A DNA stretch of 8,308 bases. Origin: Streptococcaceae bacterium. GTDB lineage: Bacteria > Bacillota > Bacilli > Lactobacillales > Streptococcaceae. The notes below the pieces were generated by a model, which saw only the letters and a list, made by a program, of their open reading frames with translations, ran no database searches and was not told the DNA's origin. The position numbers and the translations under genes were made by a program. The stretch lies in NCBI GenBank assembly GCA_031285105.1, contig JAITWV010000356.1:1-8308 (forward strand), given 5' to 3'. Each line of letters begins with the position of its first letter. Positions within the stretch are counted from its first letter, which is position 1. Of the stretch, positions 1 to 7,341 are shown piece by piece.

Positions 1-447
1 GTTAAGCACATGCCATTGTACGTCATACCCCAATTCATCCATTTGGGATAAGATGGTAGCAAATGTCTTCCCTTTGTCGTGAGATAATAGCCCCTTAACG
101 TTTTCAAAGAATAAAATCCGTGGTTGGATTTGTTCGGCTGCACGCATAAGTTCGAAAAATAATGTGCCTCTAATATCTTGAAATCCTTCTCTTCTTCCGG
201 CAAGACTAAATGGTTGGCAGGGAAATCCGCCACAAATAATGTCAACTTTTCCATTTAATTCCTTCCACTCCTCATTTGTTACTTTGAAAATATCATGACG
301 CGTCCATTCATTCGTTGTATCATGAATCGCTTCATAGGTCTTTCTAGCAAACTTATCAACTTCTACAAACCCAATACAAACATGACCTCCCTGTTCCAAA
401 CCAAAACGAAAACCACCTATGCCTGCAAAGATATCTAAAAATCGCAA
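1..447 (-). CDS. C5-cytosine DNA methyltransferase, N-terminal part (gene runs off the left edge)
   Basis: Reading the minus strand from 447 gives 149 codons open to the window edge. The protein would transfer a methyl group from S-adenosylmethionine to carbon 5 of cytosine in a specific DNA site. Visible family motifs are motif I (FAGIGGFR, residues about 6-13, SAM binding), an acidic motif II region (FVEVDKFARKTY), motif IV with the catalytic cysteine (GGFPCQPFS) and motif VI (FFENVKG). The target recognition domain and the later motifs lie outside the window, so the recognised site cannot be guessed. The start is taken as TTG at 447-445 because a GAGAGG ribosome binding site sits 7 bases ahead and motif I follows directly, as usual in this family; the nearby ATG at 463 is in another frame and soon stops. 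It begins 13 bases after the hydrolase gene, so it belongs to the transfer operon. No restriction endonuclease is seen here; a solitary methyltransferase on a mobile element usually protects against restriction (inference). Confidence 0.93.
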   Translation of the reverse strand, partial: MRFLDIFAGIGGFRFGLEQGGHVCIGFVEVDKFARKTYEAIHDTTNEWTRHDIFKVTNEEWKELNGKVDIICGGFPCQPFSLAGRREGFQDIRGTLFFELMRAAEQIQPRILFFENVKGLLSHDKGKTFATILSQMDELGYDVQWHVLN

Positions 448-454
448 TGTTTTA

Positions 455-460
455 CCTCTC
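455..460 (-). promoter_or_regulatory. Ribosome binding site for the methyltransferase (TTG start)
   Basis: The minus-strand sequence GAGAGG directly follows the TGA stop of the hydrolase gene (463-461) and ends 7 bases before the TTG at 447. This spacing decides the TTG start and suggests coupling of methyltransferase translation to termination of the upstream gene. Confidence 0.6.
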
Positions 461-1519
461 TCATTTGGGTGGAATACAAATACTTACAATTGAAGAATCC
501 CATGTTCTACTTTGTCTTTGAACAAATTGATTTCCCGCAACATTTTGCTCATACGTTGAGAACTCTCCATTTCTCCCAACAGAATAAATTACCGCAGTAT
601 GCCCAGCAATGTCATTTGTAACCATGCCTGGCTGCCAATTGATTACTGCTCCTTTTACAAGTTGACTCGCCTTTGGATTATTAATGATCGTCCAACCACT
701 TGAGAGAAATTCTGTAGTGTTATCACTAGCAATATTTTTGGCATACAAACCTTTGAGTCGAAACCCACTGATATCTTGTACATATTTTTGTGGAATGGCA
801 TAACATTGTCCTGAACCTAGTTTTTGACCTAATATTTTTTCAAAATCATTGATCAATCCATTGGTGCTAGGGAAATTTCCTTCTTTGTTCCAACGTTTTA
901 TGGCAAATGAATCGTACATTTGAACCCATTCATTTTTTTCTATCATCGAAAGACATGTTTTGAAATACGTTGATTCTTCTGTGATTCCAGAGGATGCGTA
1001 ACCTCCTTTTCCAAGAATTAAAAGTACCTCACTAGGACTTGTTTTCCCTACTGATTCATTAAAGTTTTTTTGAGAATAAATCATGAATCCATAGTAATTA
1101 AAGCCAGTTTTCTGATTCGGAAAAGACATATAATACCCGCCTTCACTTCCATTGTGTCCTCGTGGGGTTCCTTTTGGAAATGGACTTCCTGAAAACCAAG
1201 TGATGCCAAAATTATTTTTATCATTATTTGCACTTTGAGAGGTTCCCCAACTACTTTCAAAAGCATATTGAGATAAAACAACACTTGGAAGAAGATGGTA
1301 TTTTATCCCTACACCAACCGCAAATCGAGCAACTTCATCCGATATTTGACCTTTGCCTTTGACTTCAGAATAAATTGGAAGCTCAGAGGTAAAGTTTTGG
1401 TTATTGTTATTTGCATCTTCGTAAGATTGATGAATAGAAAATAACGTTAGGAGTACAACAGACAAAATCAAAGGTGTGAACAAGAACCCTGAAAGTAGTA
1501 AATACCATCTTTTTTTCAT
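461..1519 (-). CDS. Membrane-anchored bifunctional peptidoglycan hydrolase (glucosaminidase + CHAP) of a conjugation system
   Basis: This 352-residue protein is the VirB1-like wall hydrolase of the mating apparatus, expected to act outside the membrane and open the cell wall for the channel. Residues 1-29 are a basic start plus a hydrophobic segment with no clear signal peptidase site or lipobox cysteine, so it is probably an N-terminal anchor. Residues about 60-200 look like a GH73-type glucosaminidase domain, with the likely catalytic glutamate E88 in YAFESSWG and the family's KNNFGI and YYMSF signatures. Residues about 235-352 form a CHAP amidase/endopeptidase domain with cysteine C239 (GSGQCYA), histidine H307 (AGHTAV) and E324/N326 (YEQN) as the probable active site. 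Tn916 Orf14 and ICEBs1 CwlT have a comparable two-domain design, though CwlT uses a muramidase and an NlpC/P60 domain. The ATG overlaps the stop of the VirB6-like gene by four bases (ATGA). Both active sites look intact. Confidence 0.9.
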   Translation of the reverse strand: MKKRWYLLLSGFLFTPLILSVVLLTLFSIHQSYEDANNNNQNFTSELPIYSEVKGKGQISDEVARFAVGVGIKYHLLPSVVLSQYAFESSWGTSQSANNDKNNFGITWFSGSPFPKGTPRGHNGSEGGYYMSFPNQKTGFNYYGFMIYSQKNFNESVGKTSPSEVLLILGKGGYASSGITEESTYFKTCLSMIEKNEWVQMYDSFAIKRWNKEGNFPSTNGLINDFEKILGQKLGSGQCYAIPQKYVQDISGFRLKGLYAKNIASDNTTEFLSSGWTIINNPKASQLVKGAVINWQPGMVTNDIAGHTAVIYSVGRNGEFSTYEQNVAGNQFVQRQSRTWDSSIVSICIPPK

Positions 1520-3285
1520 TCATTTACCTCGCGAATTTCGTTAATAGTATCTATATTTGAAATCCAGTCGCCTGTATTTTGAAAGGTTTCTTTTTCAAAT
1601 TTATTGTTGCCTTCATTTGAAACTTCATCAAAATCTTCCGTTTGATTGTTCTCATCTATTGGAGCAACAAACATATCATTGGATTGCATTTTTTTATAAT
1701 CATCATTTAGGACTGGTTCATTTAAATCTTCCTCTTGTTCAAGTGATTGATTTTGAACAGTTTCATTCTTTTCGTTTATTGGTAAATCCTCTATTTTATT
1801 CGATTTCTCAGCCACCTTCTCAACATGATTTCTAGTGTTAGTAGATTCTTCTTTCGGAATTTCGGAATCCTCCTCAACTTGTTTGGTTGAAAAGTGGTTT
1901 TTATTTTTCGATTGACCTCTTGCAACCATTGAGGCTCCTGATAAAGTCGTATTCGCCCCGTGTGCCATCATTTCAGGATTTCCAGTATAAGCACCAATTG
2001 CGGCTTCTGCGCCACCAATAACCATTTTTCCACCACTTGTGGCAACTTCCTGACTTCGCCTTTCGACTTTATCCAACCCCCGAATTGCTTCGTTGCTAAT
2101 TTGCCCTCCAGTTAAAATCTCTAACAGTTTTCCTTTGTTTTTCCACATGCCAAAATAAAAAATGGCCAACTTTATTAAAAATAGTGCCAAGAAAAAAGTT
2201 AACAAATTCAACCCACCTAAACTTGAAATGCCTGTTATAGCTGTAATTCCCAATATTTTTGAAAAATGTTTAAGTAGTAAGCTATCTACAATCGTGTTTA
2301 AATAGAAAAAAAACCCGATTAACACTGAAAATAAAACTGGCGTAGCTAACAACCCAAACATTTTCTTAATCAGTACCAAAATCGAATTTCTAAATTGTGG
2401 GAGTATAGAAAACAACAACACAAGCGGAAAAAGTAGGATTAAGACCAACAATATAAATTGAGCAGTTGTGATTGTAAGATTTATTACCGCAATTGGAAAA
2501 ATAAATAGTAGAGTATTAAGTGTCTCTATACCTACCATCATCATCTTTTCTCCAATTAATTCTGGTTTCGCTTCAAGATATGGATTATCCTCAATAATAG
2601 AGTCGATATAACTTTGTGAATTTTCACTATCAAGTTCCTTGTAATCCAAAACCACACTGCTTGCACCAATTTTCCCATCAGCTGTTCCACTATTTATAAA
2701 GTTTGCGGTAGTTTTAACAATATAGTCCTCCAGATACTTACCGAAATTTTTTTGGACTTCACCGTTAGTTAGAAAATTATTATTCACTTGTGTTTGTGGA
2801 GAAATACCTTGGATGAGTCCTTCTTTCATTGATGATGATAAACTTTGAACAGTTGAAAAAATAAAAGCCCCACCACTTTGAGAAGTGCCATTTACATTCC
2901 CATAATAGAAGAAGCCCAGTCCCAAAACTGCAATTAATGACACCACTGATCGTGAAAAATTCCTTTTTCTTGAACCAAAATCCCAAAACAAATACAAAGC
3001 TGCACACCCAATAAACAAAAAGGCAAGCGAAGTTGTACCAATTAATCCATAACGGCCACCAGTAAATTGTAAGAATACATATTTTGAATTCTCAATAAAA
3101 GTTGCTTGTAAATCAGATAAGACACTAGTTAGATCAAGAAGATTCAATAAATTCCCGACCATTTTCACAAATATCCTCAAAAAGGAAAAAGGTAGTTCCA
3201 CAAATAGATAAGACAATCCATACCACAACGAACCCATTGGATCTAAAAGTGAAGGGGATTGAAGATACATTTTATATATGTCCAT
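1516..3285 (-). CDS. VirB6/TcpH-like polytopic membrane protein of the conjugation channel
   Basis: This 589-residue protein has about seven hydrophobic segments, near residues 22-50, 80-101, 112-128, 250-270, 272-296, 305-333 and 358-380. Segments 1-3 and 4-7 are separated by a hydrophilic loop of about 120 residues. After the last segment comes a glycine/alanine-rich stretch (about 417-455) and then an acidic Glu/Asp/Asn/Lys-rich tail (about 460-589) with no recognisable domain. This plan matches VirB6/TrbL-like proteins of Gram-positive systems (Tn916 Orf15, pCW3 TcpH, ICEBs1 ConG), which form the inner-membrane part of the DNA channel. Its position between VirB4 and the wall hydrolase is the one expected for that role. 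The ATG at 3285 is preferred over the in-frame ATG at 3270 because a very strong ribosome binding site precedes it. The gene overlaps the end of the VirB4 gene by 14 bases and the start of the hydrolase gene by four. Family assignment rests on topology and gene order more than on sequence motifs. Confidence 0.85.
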   Translation of the reverse strand: MDIYKMYLQSPSLLDPMGSLWYGLSYLFVELPFSFLRIFVKMVGNLLNLLDLTSVLSDLQATFIENSKYVFLQFTGGRYGLIGTTSLAFLFIGCAALYLFWDFGSRKRNFSRSVVSLIAVLGLGFFYYGNVNGTSQSGGAFIFSTVQSLSSSMKEGLIQGISPQTQVNNNFLTNGEVQKNFGKYLEDYIVKTTANFINSGTADGKIGASSVVLDYKELDSENSQSYIDSIIEDNPYLEAKPELIGEKMMMVGIETLNTLLFIFPIAVINLTITTAQFILLVLILLFPLVLLFSILPQFRNSILVLIKKMFGLLATPVLFSVLIGFFFYLNTIVDSLLLKHFSKILGITAITGISSLGGLNLLTFFLALFLIKLAIFYFGMWKNKGKLLEILTGGQISNEAIRGLDKVERRSQEVATSGGKMVIGGAEAAIGAYTGNPEMMAHGANTTLSGASMVARGQSKNKNHFSTKQVEEDSEIPKEESTNTRNHVEKVAEKSNKIEDLPINEKNETVQNQSLEQEEDLNEPVLNDDYKKMQSNDMFVAPIDENNQTEDFDEVSNEGNNKFEKETFQNTGDWISNIDTINEIREVNE

Positions 3286-5206
3286 ACTCCCCCTCCTTAA
3301 TAATTTGTTGAGTAACTTGTTGCTTACTTGATTGTTCTGGGCTAAATAAAGTCACCCATTCAGGTAAAATATCAATTGATATTCGATTGAGTCTTCCATA
3401 TACATCCAAATATAAACATTGCCCTGAAAGCATATTTCGAATCCATTGACGATTGTATGTGTTATTAGGTAGTCCGACTTGTTTTAAAATTGCCTCTTCC
3501 TCTTCTTTTTCATAAAAGACAAATAAATCACCAAACCCTGTACTGTCATCATCGGTGTCGACATCGTGAACAGATTGTGTAATTAATACGAGTTTATTAT
3601 TTTGCGAGCGCCCAATCCTTCTCATGGACTTGATCACTCTTTGCCCTTCATTACTATTCATAAGGACCCAAGCTTCATCAAAAAATTCAATGGTCTCTTC
3701 TTGTGCATTCATTTCACCAAACCTTTGGCAAAAATTCCCAAGTGCCATCATCAACACAACTGAATTTCTTTCCCTTTCGGAGAGTTCTTGTTTGTCTTTT
3801 TTTGGAAGTTGTAAATCAGCCACTTCTAGAACGGTCGCTCTTTCGTGATAACTCATTCCTTTTACATCACCATCCGAAAATGCTAGTGATAGTAAGGAAC
3901 CATCCAACATCTCAAATAAAAACTCTCCGACATCTTGAATTTCTTTCTCCTCATGATTTCTAAGGAGTTCAATCACGTGCTTTAAGCCTACTTTTTCAAA
4001 ATTTCTTCGTTTGGCGACTACTGTTTTGACTGCTTTTGAAATAGCCGTTTTTTCCCGCATTTTCCATTTACTACCACCTAAATATTCAATCATTGATTTT
4101 GCTGTTTCTATCGCATCTGCAGGGTCTAAAATAACGATAGGGTCCAACACACCATGATTCTTTTTGTCTTTTGCATCCAAAGTAACAAAGTTTATTTTTT
4201 CTACATGTGAAGCCAATTGTGAATTCTCATTTCTCCATTTTGGGTTTTTCACCATTTTCAGCCATTGATTACGAATGGTTTTCTTGGGGTCTATATATAA
4301 AACTTTTGATTTAGTCATCGTTTCTTGAAGAAAAATGGTCATCGCAAGCATCGTTTTCCCAGAACCTGTTTCACCAGTAATCAAGGTGTGTAAGTTCTTA
4401 GTAATCTTCCCTTTTATATTTTCTTTATTCGCAAGCATTGCACTGTATAAAACAATATTCCGTGAAGCACTTATTGCTTGTATTAAATTTTCCCATCTTC
4501 CATAATGACCATCAATTCGTCCAATATAAAATCCTTTTTCAGCCCCACTTTTAGCTGTTGTAAACAATAAATGTTCAGCCAATCCTTTGCTCGTTGCGAT
4601 ATGATGCCAAAATCGAGTAGTTAACTCTAATTGATTGCCTTGGAGTAGACTTTGGAATAAATATGGCGTATCCATCCGAGCATTACTTACCTCAATTTGC
4701 ATATTTTGGAAAGCATTCAAGATTGTCTCTCGACGAATGCGTAATTGTTCCTTTGTTTTTCCAGCAACCACCAAAAAACAACCATATTCGATAATTGGCT
4801 CTTTATTGTCAATTTTCCGAGCCAAGTCATCCAATGAATATTTCCCTTGAATCACACGATCATAGACAACATTCCCTGAACTTTGGGCTTCTTTTAATAT
4901 TTGTTTTGACCTGGTTCGAGCACTATGCATTTTTGATTTGAGTCCTAATAAACCATTGATTGGAAGAAATTGAGCTTTAATGATTAACTCAATGGGAAAG
5001 TTGAAATTTTGCATCTTCTCCGCGAATCCTTGCCCATTAATAATTGCGCCAATTTTTCCAATCGGTAATATAGCGACATAACTTTCCCCTTGTGGTGCAA
5101 CCAAATGTAATTGCCCTAATTTGTTTCCATAAATCATCGTATCAGTTACATTACAAATGGCACGATTGGTGTAAAGGGCCAATGTAAAATGTAGGAAAAA
5201 GGTCAT
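3272..5206 (-). CDS. VirB4-family conjugation ATPase, N-terminally truncated and fused to the end of the IS21 element
   Basis: VirB4 is the ATPase that powers assembly and substrate movement at the membrane in type IV secretion. The open frame has 644 codons, but residues 1-12 are encoded by the inserted element and codon 13 spans the junction at 5170/5169, so only sequence from 5169 down is native. The ATP-binding core is intact: Walker A GETGSGKT at residues 278-285, Walker B EFFDE ending at D510-E511, the arginine-rich RRIGR near 529-533 and LITQ near 541-544. Family members such as Tn916 Orf16 and ConE have about 800 residues. The first native residues (YVAILPIG near 43-50, followed by FPIELII near 70-76) resemble a segment normally some 200 residues into VirB4, so roughly that much is missing (estimate from memory of the family). 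No Shine-Dalgarno sequence precedes the ATG at 5206 or the next one at 5137, so translation is doubtful; it is best regarded as a likely pseudogene. The 3' end is intact and overlaps the VirB6-like gene by 14 bases. Confidence 0.88.
   Translation of the reverse strand: MTFFLHFTLALYTNRAICNVTDTMIYGNKLGQLHLVAPQGESYVAILPIGKIGAIINGQGFAEKMQNFNFPIELIIKAQFLPINGLLGLKSKMHSARTRSKQILKEAQSSGNVVYDRVIQGKYSLDDLARKIDNKEPIIEYGCFLVVAGKTKEQLRIRRETILNAFQNMQIEVSNARMDTPYLFQSLLQGNQLELTTRFWHHIATSKGLAEHLLFTTAKSGAEKGFYIGRIDGHYGRWENLIQAISASRNIVLYSAMLANKENIKGKITKNLHTLITGETGSGKTMLAMTIFLQETMTKSKVLYIDPKKTIRNQWLKMVKNPKWRNENSQLASHVEKINFVTLDAKDKKNHGVLDPIVILDPADAIETAKSMIEYLGGSKWKMREKTAISKAVKTVVAKRRNFEKVGLKHVIELLRNHEEKEIQDVGEFLFEMLDGSLLSLAFSDGDVKGMSYHERATVLEVADLQLPKKDKQELSERERNSVVLMMALGNFCQRFGEMNAQEETIEFFDEAWVLMNSNEGQRVIKSMRRIGRSQNNKLVLITQSVHDVDTDDDSTGFGDLFVFYEKEEEEAILKQVGLPNNTYNRQWIRNMLSGQCLYLDVYGRLNRISIDILPEWVTLFSPEQSSKQQVTQQIIKEGEYGHI
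3289..3298 (-). promoter_or_regulatory. Strong ribosome binding site for the VirB6-like gene, inside the VirB4 coding region
   Basis: The minus-strand sequence AAGGAGGGGG ends 3 bases before the ATG at 3285; its AAGGAGG core ends 6 bases before it. It lies within the last codons of the VirB4 gene, so the VirB6-like gene can be translated even if upstream VirB4 translation is poor. It also supports 3285, not 3270, as the start. Confidence 0.7.
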
Positions 5207-5218
5207 TCAAAATGTAGG
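5170..5218 (+). repeat. Left terminal inverted repeat of the IS21-family element, with two internal binding-site-like repeats
   Basis: These 49 bases match the reverse complement of 7293-7341 at 38 positions by hand count, starting with TGTAAAGGGCCAA against TGTCAAGGGCCAA. Within it AAAATGTAGG occurs twice, at 5186-5195 and 5209-5218, exactly 23 bases apart; the second is preceded by GGTCATTC. Multiple short repeats near the ends are known for IS21-family elements and are thought to bind the transposase. Both the left repeat and the junction are read through by the truncated VirB4 frame on the other strand. Confidence 0.88.
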
Positions 5219-5271
5219 TTTCAACTAAAGTTTGATATTCTTTTTTCATAAAATCTTCCAAAGGGGAAACT

Positions 5272-6498
5272 ATGAGAAAAGATATATTAGAAGGAGTTTT
5301 ATTACAAATTATGAATGAGACAAAACCGAATTTCGCTGCTTTAGCCAAACAATATAATTGCGATTATCGCACTGTTAAACGCTATTACGAAGCTGGAATT
5401 GAAGGGCAACTAGAAAAAGTAAAAGAACGCAGAACCTCAACTCCTCCTTTACTAAAAGAATTTGAAGAAATAATCAAAGCTAAATTAGCCTTAAATTGTT
5501 CTGGCACTTCCATTTATTACTTCCTTCAAAAAAAAGGGTACAAAGGAAGCTATACTACGGTCAAACGTTATTGTCGCAAATACAAAGCAGATAAGGTAAA
5601 AAAAGCAACTATTCGAATAGAAACAACTCCAGGGCTTTCGGCGCAGGTTGATTGGAAAGAGAGCCTAAAACTGGTTAGTCGCCATAGAGAAGTATTCTAT
5701 TTCAATATTTTTCTATATGTACTCGGCTATTCTCGAATGAAATATCTAGAATTAACAGTTGATCGCACACAATCAACCGTATTCCAATGTTTAATCAATG
5801 CTTTCCAATATTGTGGAAGTGGCGTCCCACAAGAGATTTGGTTTGACAATATGAAAACAGTCGTCGACCGGAGTCGTAGCCAATTTAATAAAACTGTATT
5901 TAATGAGAAGTTTCGCCAATTCGCCAAAGATGCTAGATTTGTACCGATTGCCTGCCGACCATTTCGACCGCAAACGAAAGGAAAAGTAGAAGCATTGGCT
6001 CGAACAGTCGAACGACTAAAGGTTTTTAACTATGAGTTTGAAGATGAAGCACATCTTAGGCAAATTGTTCAAGAATTCATGAATGACCTAAATTTGAGTC
6101 TCTCTCAAGCGACCAGAAAAACGCCAAGAGAACTTTTACTAAAAGAACAAATGAGTTTAGCCCCATTTAACTCTACAGATTTACGAATCTATATGAATCA
6201 TATGAATACGTATAAACGAAAAGTATCTATTGAATCAATGATTCAATACCAAAATGGGAAATATTCTGTTCCAGTCCAATTTATTGGAAAAGAAGTGTGC
6301 ATTGAAGTACTAGAAGGGACACTTTTTATCTATTATGGAGAACAATGTATACGAACACACCCCATCAGCGATCACCTATTAAATTATCAACGTGAAGATT
6401 CTATCGAAATCTTACGCTCTGATGTATTTAGATACTTAGAAGATGAAGAATTGGAACGATTCGTAGATGAAAATTTAAATGCCTATGATGGATTGTAA
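5272..6498 (+). CDS. istA: IS21-family transposase IstA
   Basis: IstA is the DDE-type transposase that cuts and joins the element's ends. The 408-residue length fits the shorter IstA proteins. Residues about 5-40 form a helix-turn-helix-like region (AALAKQYNCDYRTVKRYY) and a second helical region with TVKRYCRKY lies near 96-104; both probably bind the terminal repeats. The catalytic core shows D127 (AQVDWKE), D192 (IWFDNMKT) and E240 (RPQTKGKVEA), which together make a complete DDE triad. The C-terminal part (about 310-400) is the small beta-rich domain typical of the family. The ATG at 5272 follows an AAGGGG ribosome binding site at 5261-5266. No frameshift or internal stop is seen. It runs antisense to the conjugation operon and sits directly upstream of istB, with which it is co-transcribed and probably translationally coupled. 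Confidence 0.96.
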   Translation: MRKDILEGVLLQIMNETKPNFAALAKQYNCDYRTVKRYYEAGIEGQLEKVKERRTSTPPLLKEFEEIIKAKLALNCSGTSIYYFLQKKGYKGSYTTVKRYCRKYKADKVKKATIRIETTPGLSAQVDWKESLKLVSRHREVFYFNIFLYVLGYSRMKYLELTVDRTQSTVFQCLINAFQYCGSGVPQEIWFDNMKTVVDRSRSQFNKTVFNEKFRQFAKDARFVPIACRPFRPQTKGKVEALARTVERLKVFNYEFEDEAHLRQIVQEFMNDLNLSLSQATRKTPRELLLKEQMSLAPFNSTDLRIYMNHMNTYKRKVSIESMIQYQNGKYSVPVQFIGKEVCIEVLEGTLFIYYGEQCIRTHPISDHLLNYQREDSIEILRSDVFRYLEDEELERFVDENLNAYDGL

Positions 6499-6509
6499 GG
6501 AGAGAATAT

Positions 6510-7259
6510 ATGTCACATTACCACCAACTGCTTAACCAGCTTGAGGAGCTGAATCTAACGAACATGAAAGGAAATTTACCAGCCTATTTGGATGAAGTTG
6601 TAAAATCAGAAAAAACACTGGTGGATTCGTTGTTTGAGTTAACACAACTCGAACTTCGCTTCCGAAAAAATGAAACACAAAAAAGAATTCTAAAACGTGC
6701 AATGTTTCCTTACCATAAACGACTTCATGACTTTGATTTTGATTTTCAACCAAAAATCAAAAAAGCAGAAATAAAAGATCTAATGACACTTCGATTTTTG
6801 GATACCCATGATAATATTTTATTTATTGGAAATAGTGGAGTTGGGAAGACTCATTTAGCTGTATCTATTGGAATGGAATGCATTGATAAAGGATTGAGTT
6901 GTTTATTTATTACAAGTACAGAACTTGTCAACCGATTGAGTAGAGCTCATAAGCGTGGAACAAGTGAGACCATGCTTAAAAAATATGCAGGATACTCTGT
7001 CTTGATTATTGATGAAGTAGGATATCTCCCTTTTTCTAAAGAAGGATCCAATTTACTTTTTCAACTTATCAACATGAGATATGAGAGAAAATCAACCATT
7101 ATTACAACGAACATTCCTTTGTCTCAGTGGGCAGAAATATTTGGAAATAAAAAATTAACCAATGCCCTTTTGGATCGTTTGGTTCATCATTCCAAGATCA
7201 TACAAATAACTGGACCTTCCTACCGAATGAAAAAATATAGCGAAACTAAACCAAGTTAG
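6510..7259 (+). CDS. istB: IS21-family ATPase helper protein IstB
   Basis: IstB is an AAA+ ATPase related to DnaC that helps IstA select and capture target DNA. The 249-residue length is normal for the family. The Walker A motif is GNSGVGKT at residues 107-114, Walker B is VLIIDEVGYLP with D168 and E169, and the sensor-1 asparagine lies in ITTNIP (N201). The N-terminal ~85 residues are the IstB-type helical segment (LEELNLTNMKGNLPAYLDE and following). The ATG lies 11 bases after the istA stop and is preceded by AAGGAGAG, which overlaps that stop codon, so the two genes are probably coupled. The gene ends just before the right-end repeats; no terminator was seen. It appears intact. Confidence 0.96.
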   Translation: MSHYHQLLNQLEELNLTNMKGNLPAYLDEVVKSEKTLVDSLFELTQLELRFRKNETQKRILKRAMFPYHKRLHDFDFDFQPKIKKAEIKDLMTLRFLDTHDNILFIGNSGVGKTHLAVSIGMECIDKGLSCLFITSTELVNRLSRAHKRGTSETMLKKYAGYSVLIIDEVGYLPFSKEGSNLLFQLINMRYERKSTIITTNIPLSQWAEIFGNKKLTNALLDRLVHHSKIIQITGPSYRMKKYSETKPS

Positions 7260-7269
7260 GTGAGCTAAA

Positions 7270-7287
7270 CCAACATTTTGAATGACC
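7270..7287 (-). repeat. Third, inner transposase-site-like repeat at the right end of the IS element
   Basis: On the minus strand these 18 bases, GGTCATTCAAAATGTTGG, differ at one position from 5201-5218 of the left end. They continue the 23-base spacing of the two copies in the right inverted repeat, and lie just downstream of the istB stop. No matching third copy is seen at the left end around 5232-5241. Confidence 0.75.
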
Positions 7288-7292
7288 CAAAA

Positions 7293-7341
7293 TCTACATT
7301 TTCAATGACCATAAACCAACATTTTTATTTGGCCCTTGACA
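7293..7341 (-). repeat. Right terminal inverted repeat of the IS21-family element
   Basis: This is the reverse-complement partner of 5170-5218, 38 of 49 bases identical by hand count. It contains two copies of the AAAATGTWGR motif (minus strand, 7325-7316 and 7302-7293). A third copy lies just inside at 7279-7270, again 23 bases away. The right end therefore has three copies and the left end two. Confidence 0.87.

Larger units (their letters stand above)
5170..7341 (+). mobile_element. Complete IS21-family insertion sequence (2172 bp) interrupting the conjugation operon
   Basis: The element starts TGT and ends ACA, as usual for IS21-family members, has imperfect terminal inverted repeats, and carries an intact istA-istB pair in plus orientation, opposite to the operon around it. 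The eight bases outside the left end (ACGATTGG) and outside the right end (ATAAGTAA) do not match, so there is no target-site duplication, although the family normally makes one of 4-8 bp. Both coding regions are open with all catalytic motifs, so the element itself looks functional. No terminator hairpin was seen after istB. The boundaries come from matching the two ends to each other and could be off by a base or two. Confidence 0.92.

Noticed and set aside
1557..1835. Plus-strand open frame of 92 codons opposite the VirB6-like gene
   Set aside because: It lies wholly antisense to the acidic tail of a well-supported gene, has no convincing ribosome binding site and its protein has no recognisable family features.
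2780..3007. Minus-strand open frame of 75 codons inside the VirB6-like gene
   Set aside because: It is out of frame within the membrane-segment coding region; repeated aromatic residues result from reading hydrophobic codons in another frame.
3703..3963. Plus-strand open frames of 74 and 86 codons (3624-3848, 3703-3963) opposite VirB4
   Set aside because: They are mirror frames of the conserved ATPase, which carries clear motifs on the minus strand; composition looks like frame shadow.
5172..5206. Hydrophobic start of the VirB4 frame as a possible signal or membrane segment
   Set aside because: These codons are the reverse complement of the IS terminal repeat, so the hydrophobic run is accidental and not part of ancestral VirB4.
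5232..5254. Possible istA promoter (TTGATA at 5232-5237 with TAAAAT at 5249-5254)
   Set aside because: The spacing is only 11 bases, too short for a standard promoter, and no better pair stood out by eye in this AT-rich stretch.
5151..5348. Minus-strand frame of 65 codons across the left IS junction
   Set aside because: It runs from inside istA through the terminal repeat into VirB4 DNA in the wrong frame and lacks a ribosome binding site; it is a junction artefact.
7270..7325. Evenly spaced short repeats as a possible small CRISPR array or iteron origin
   Set aside because: They mirror the copies at 5186-5218 in inverted orientation at the other end of the IS and sit at equal distance from the tips, which identifies them as transposase sites; there is no replication or cas gene nearby.
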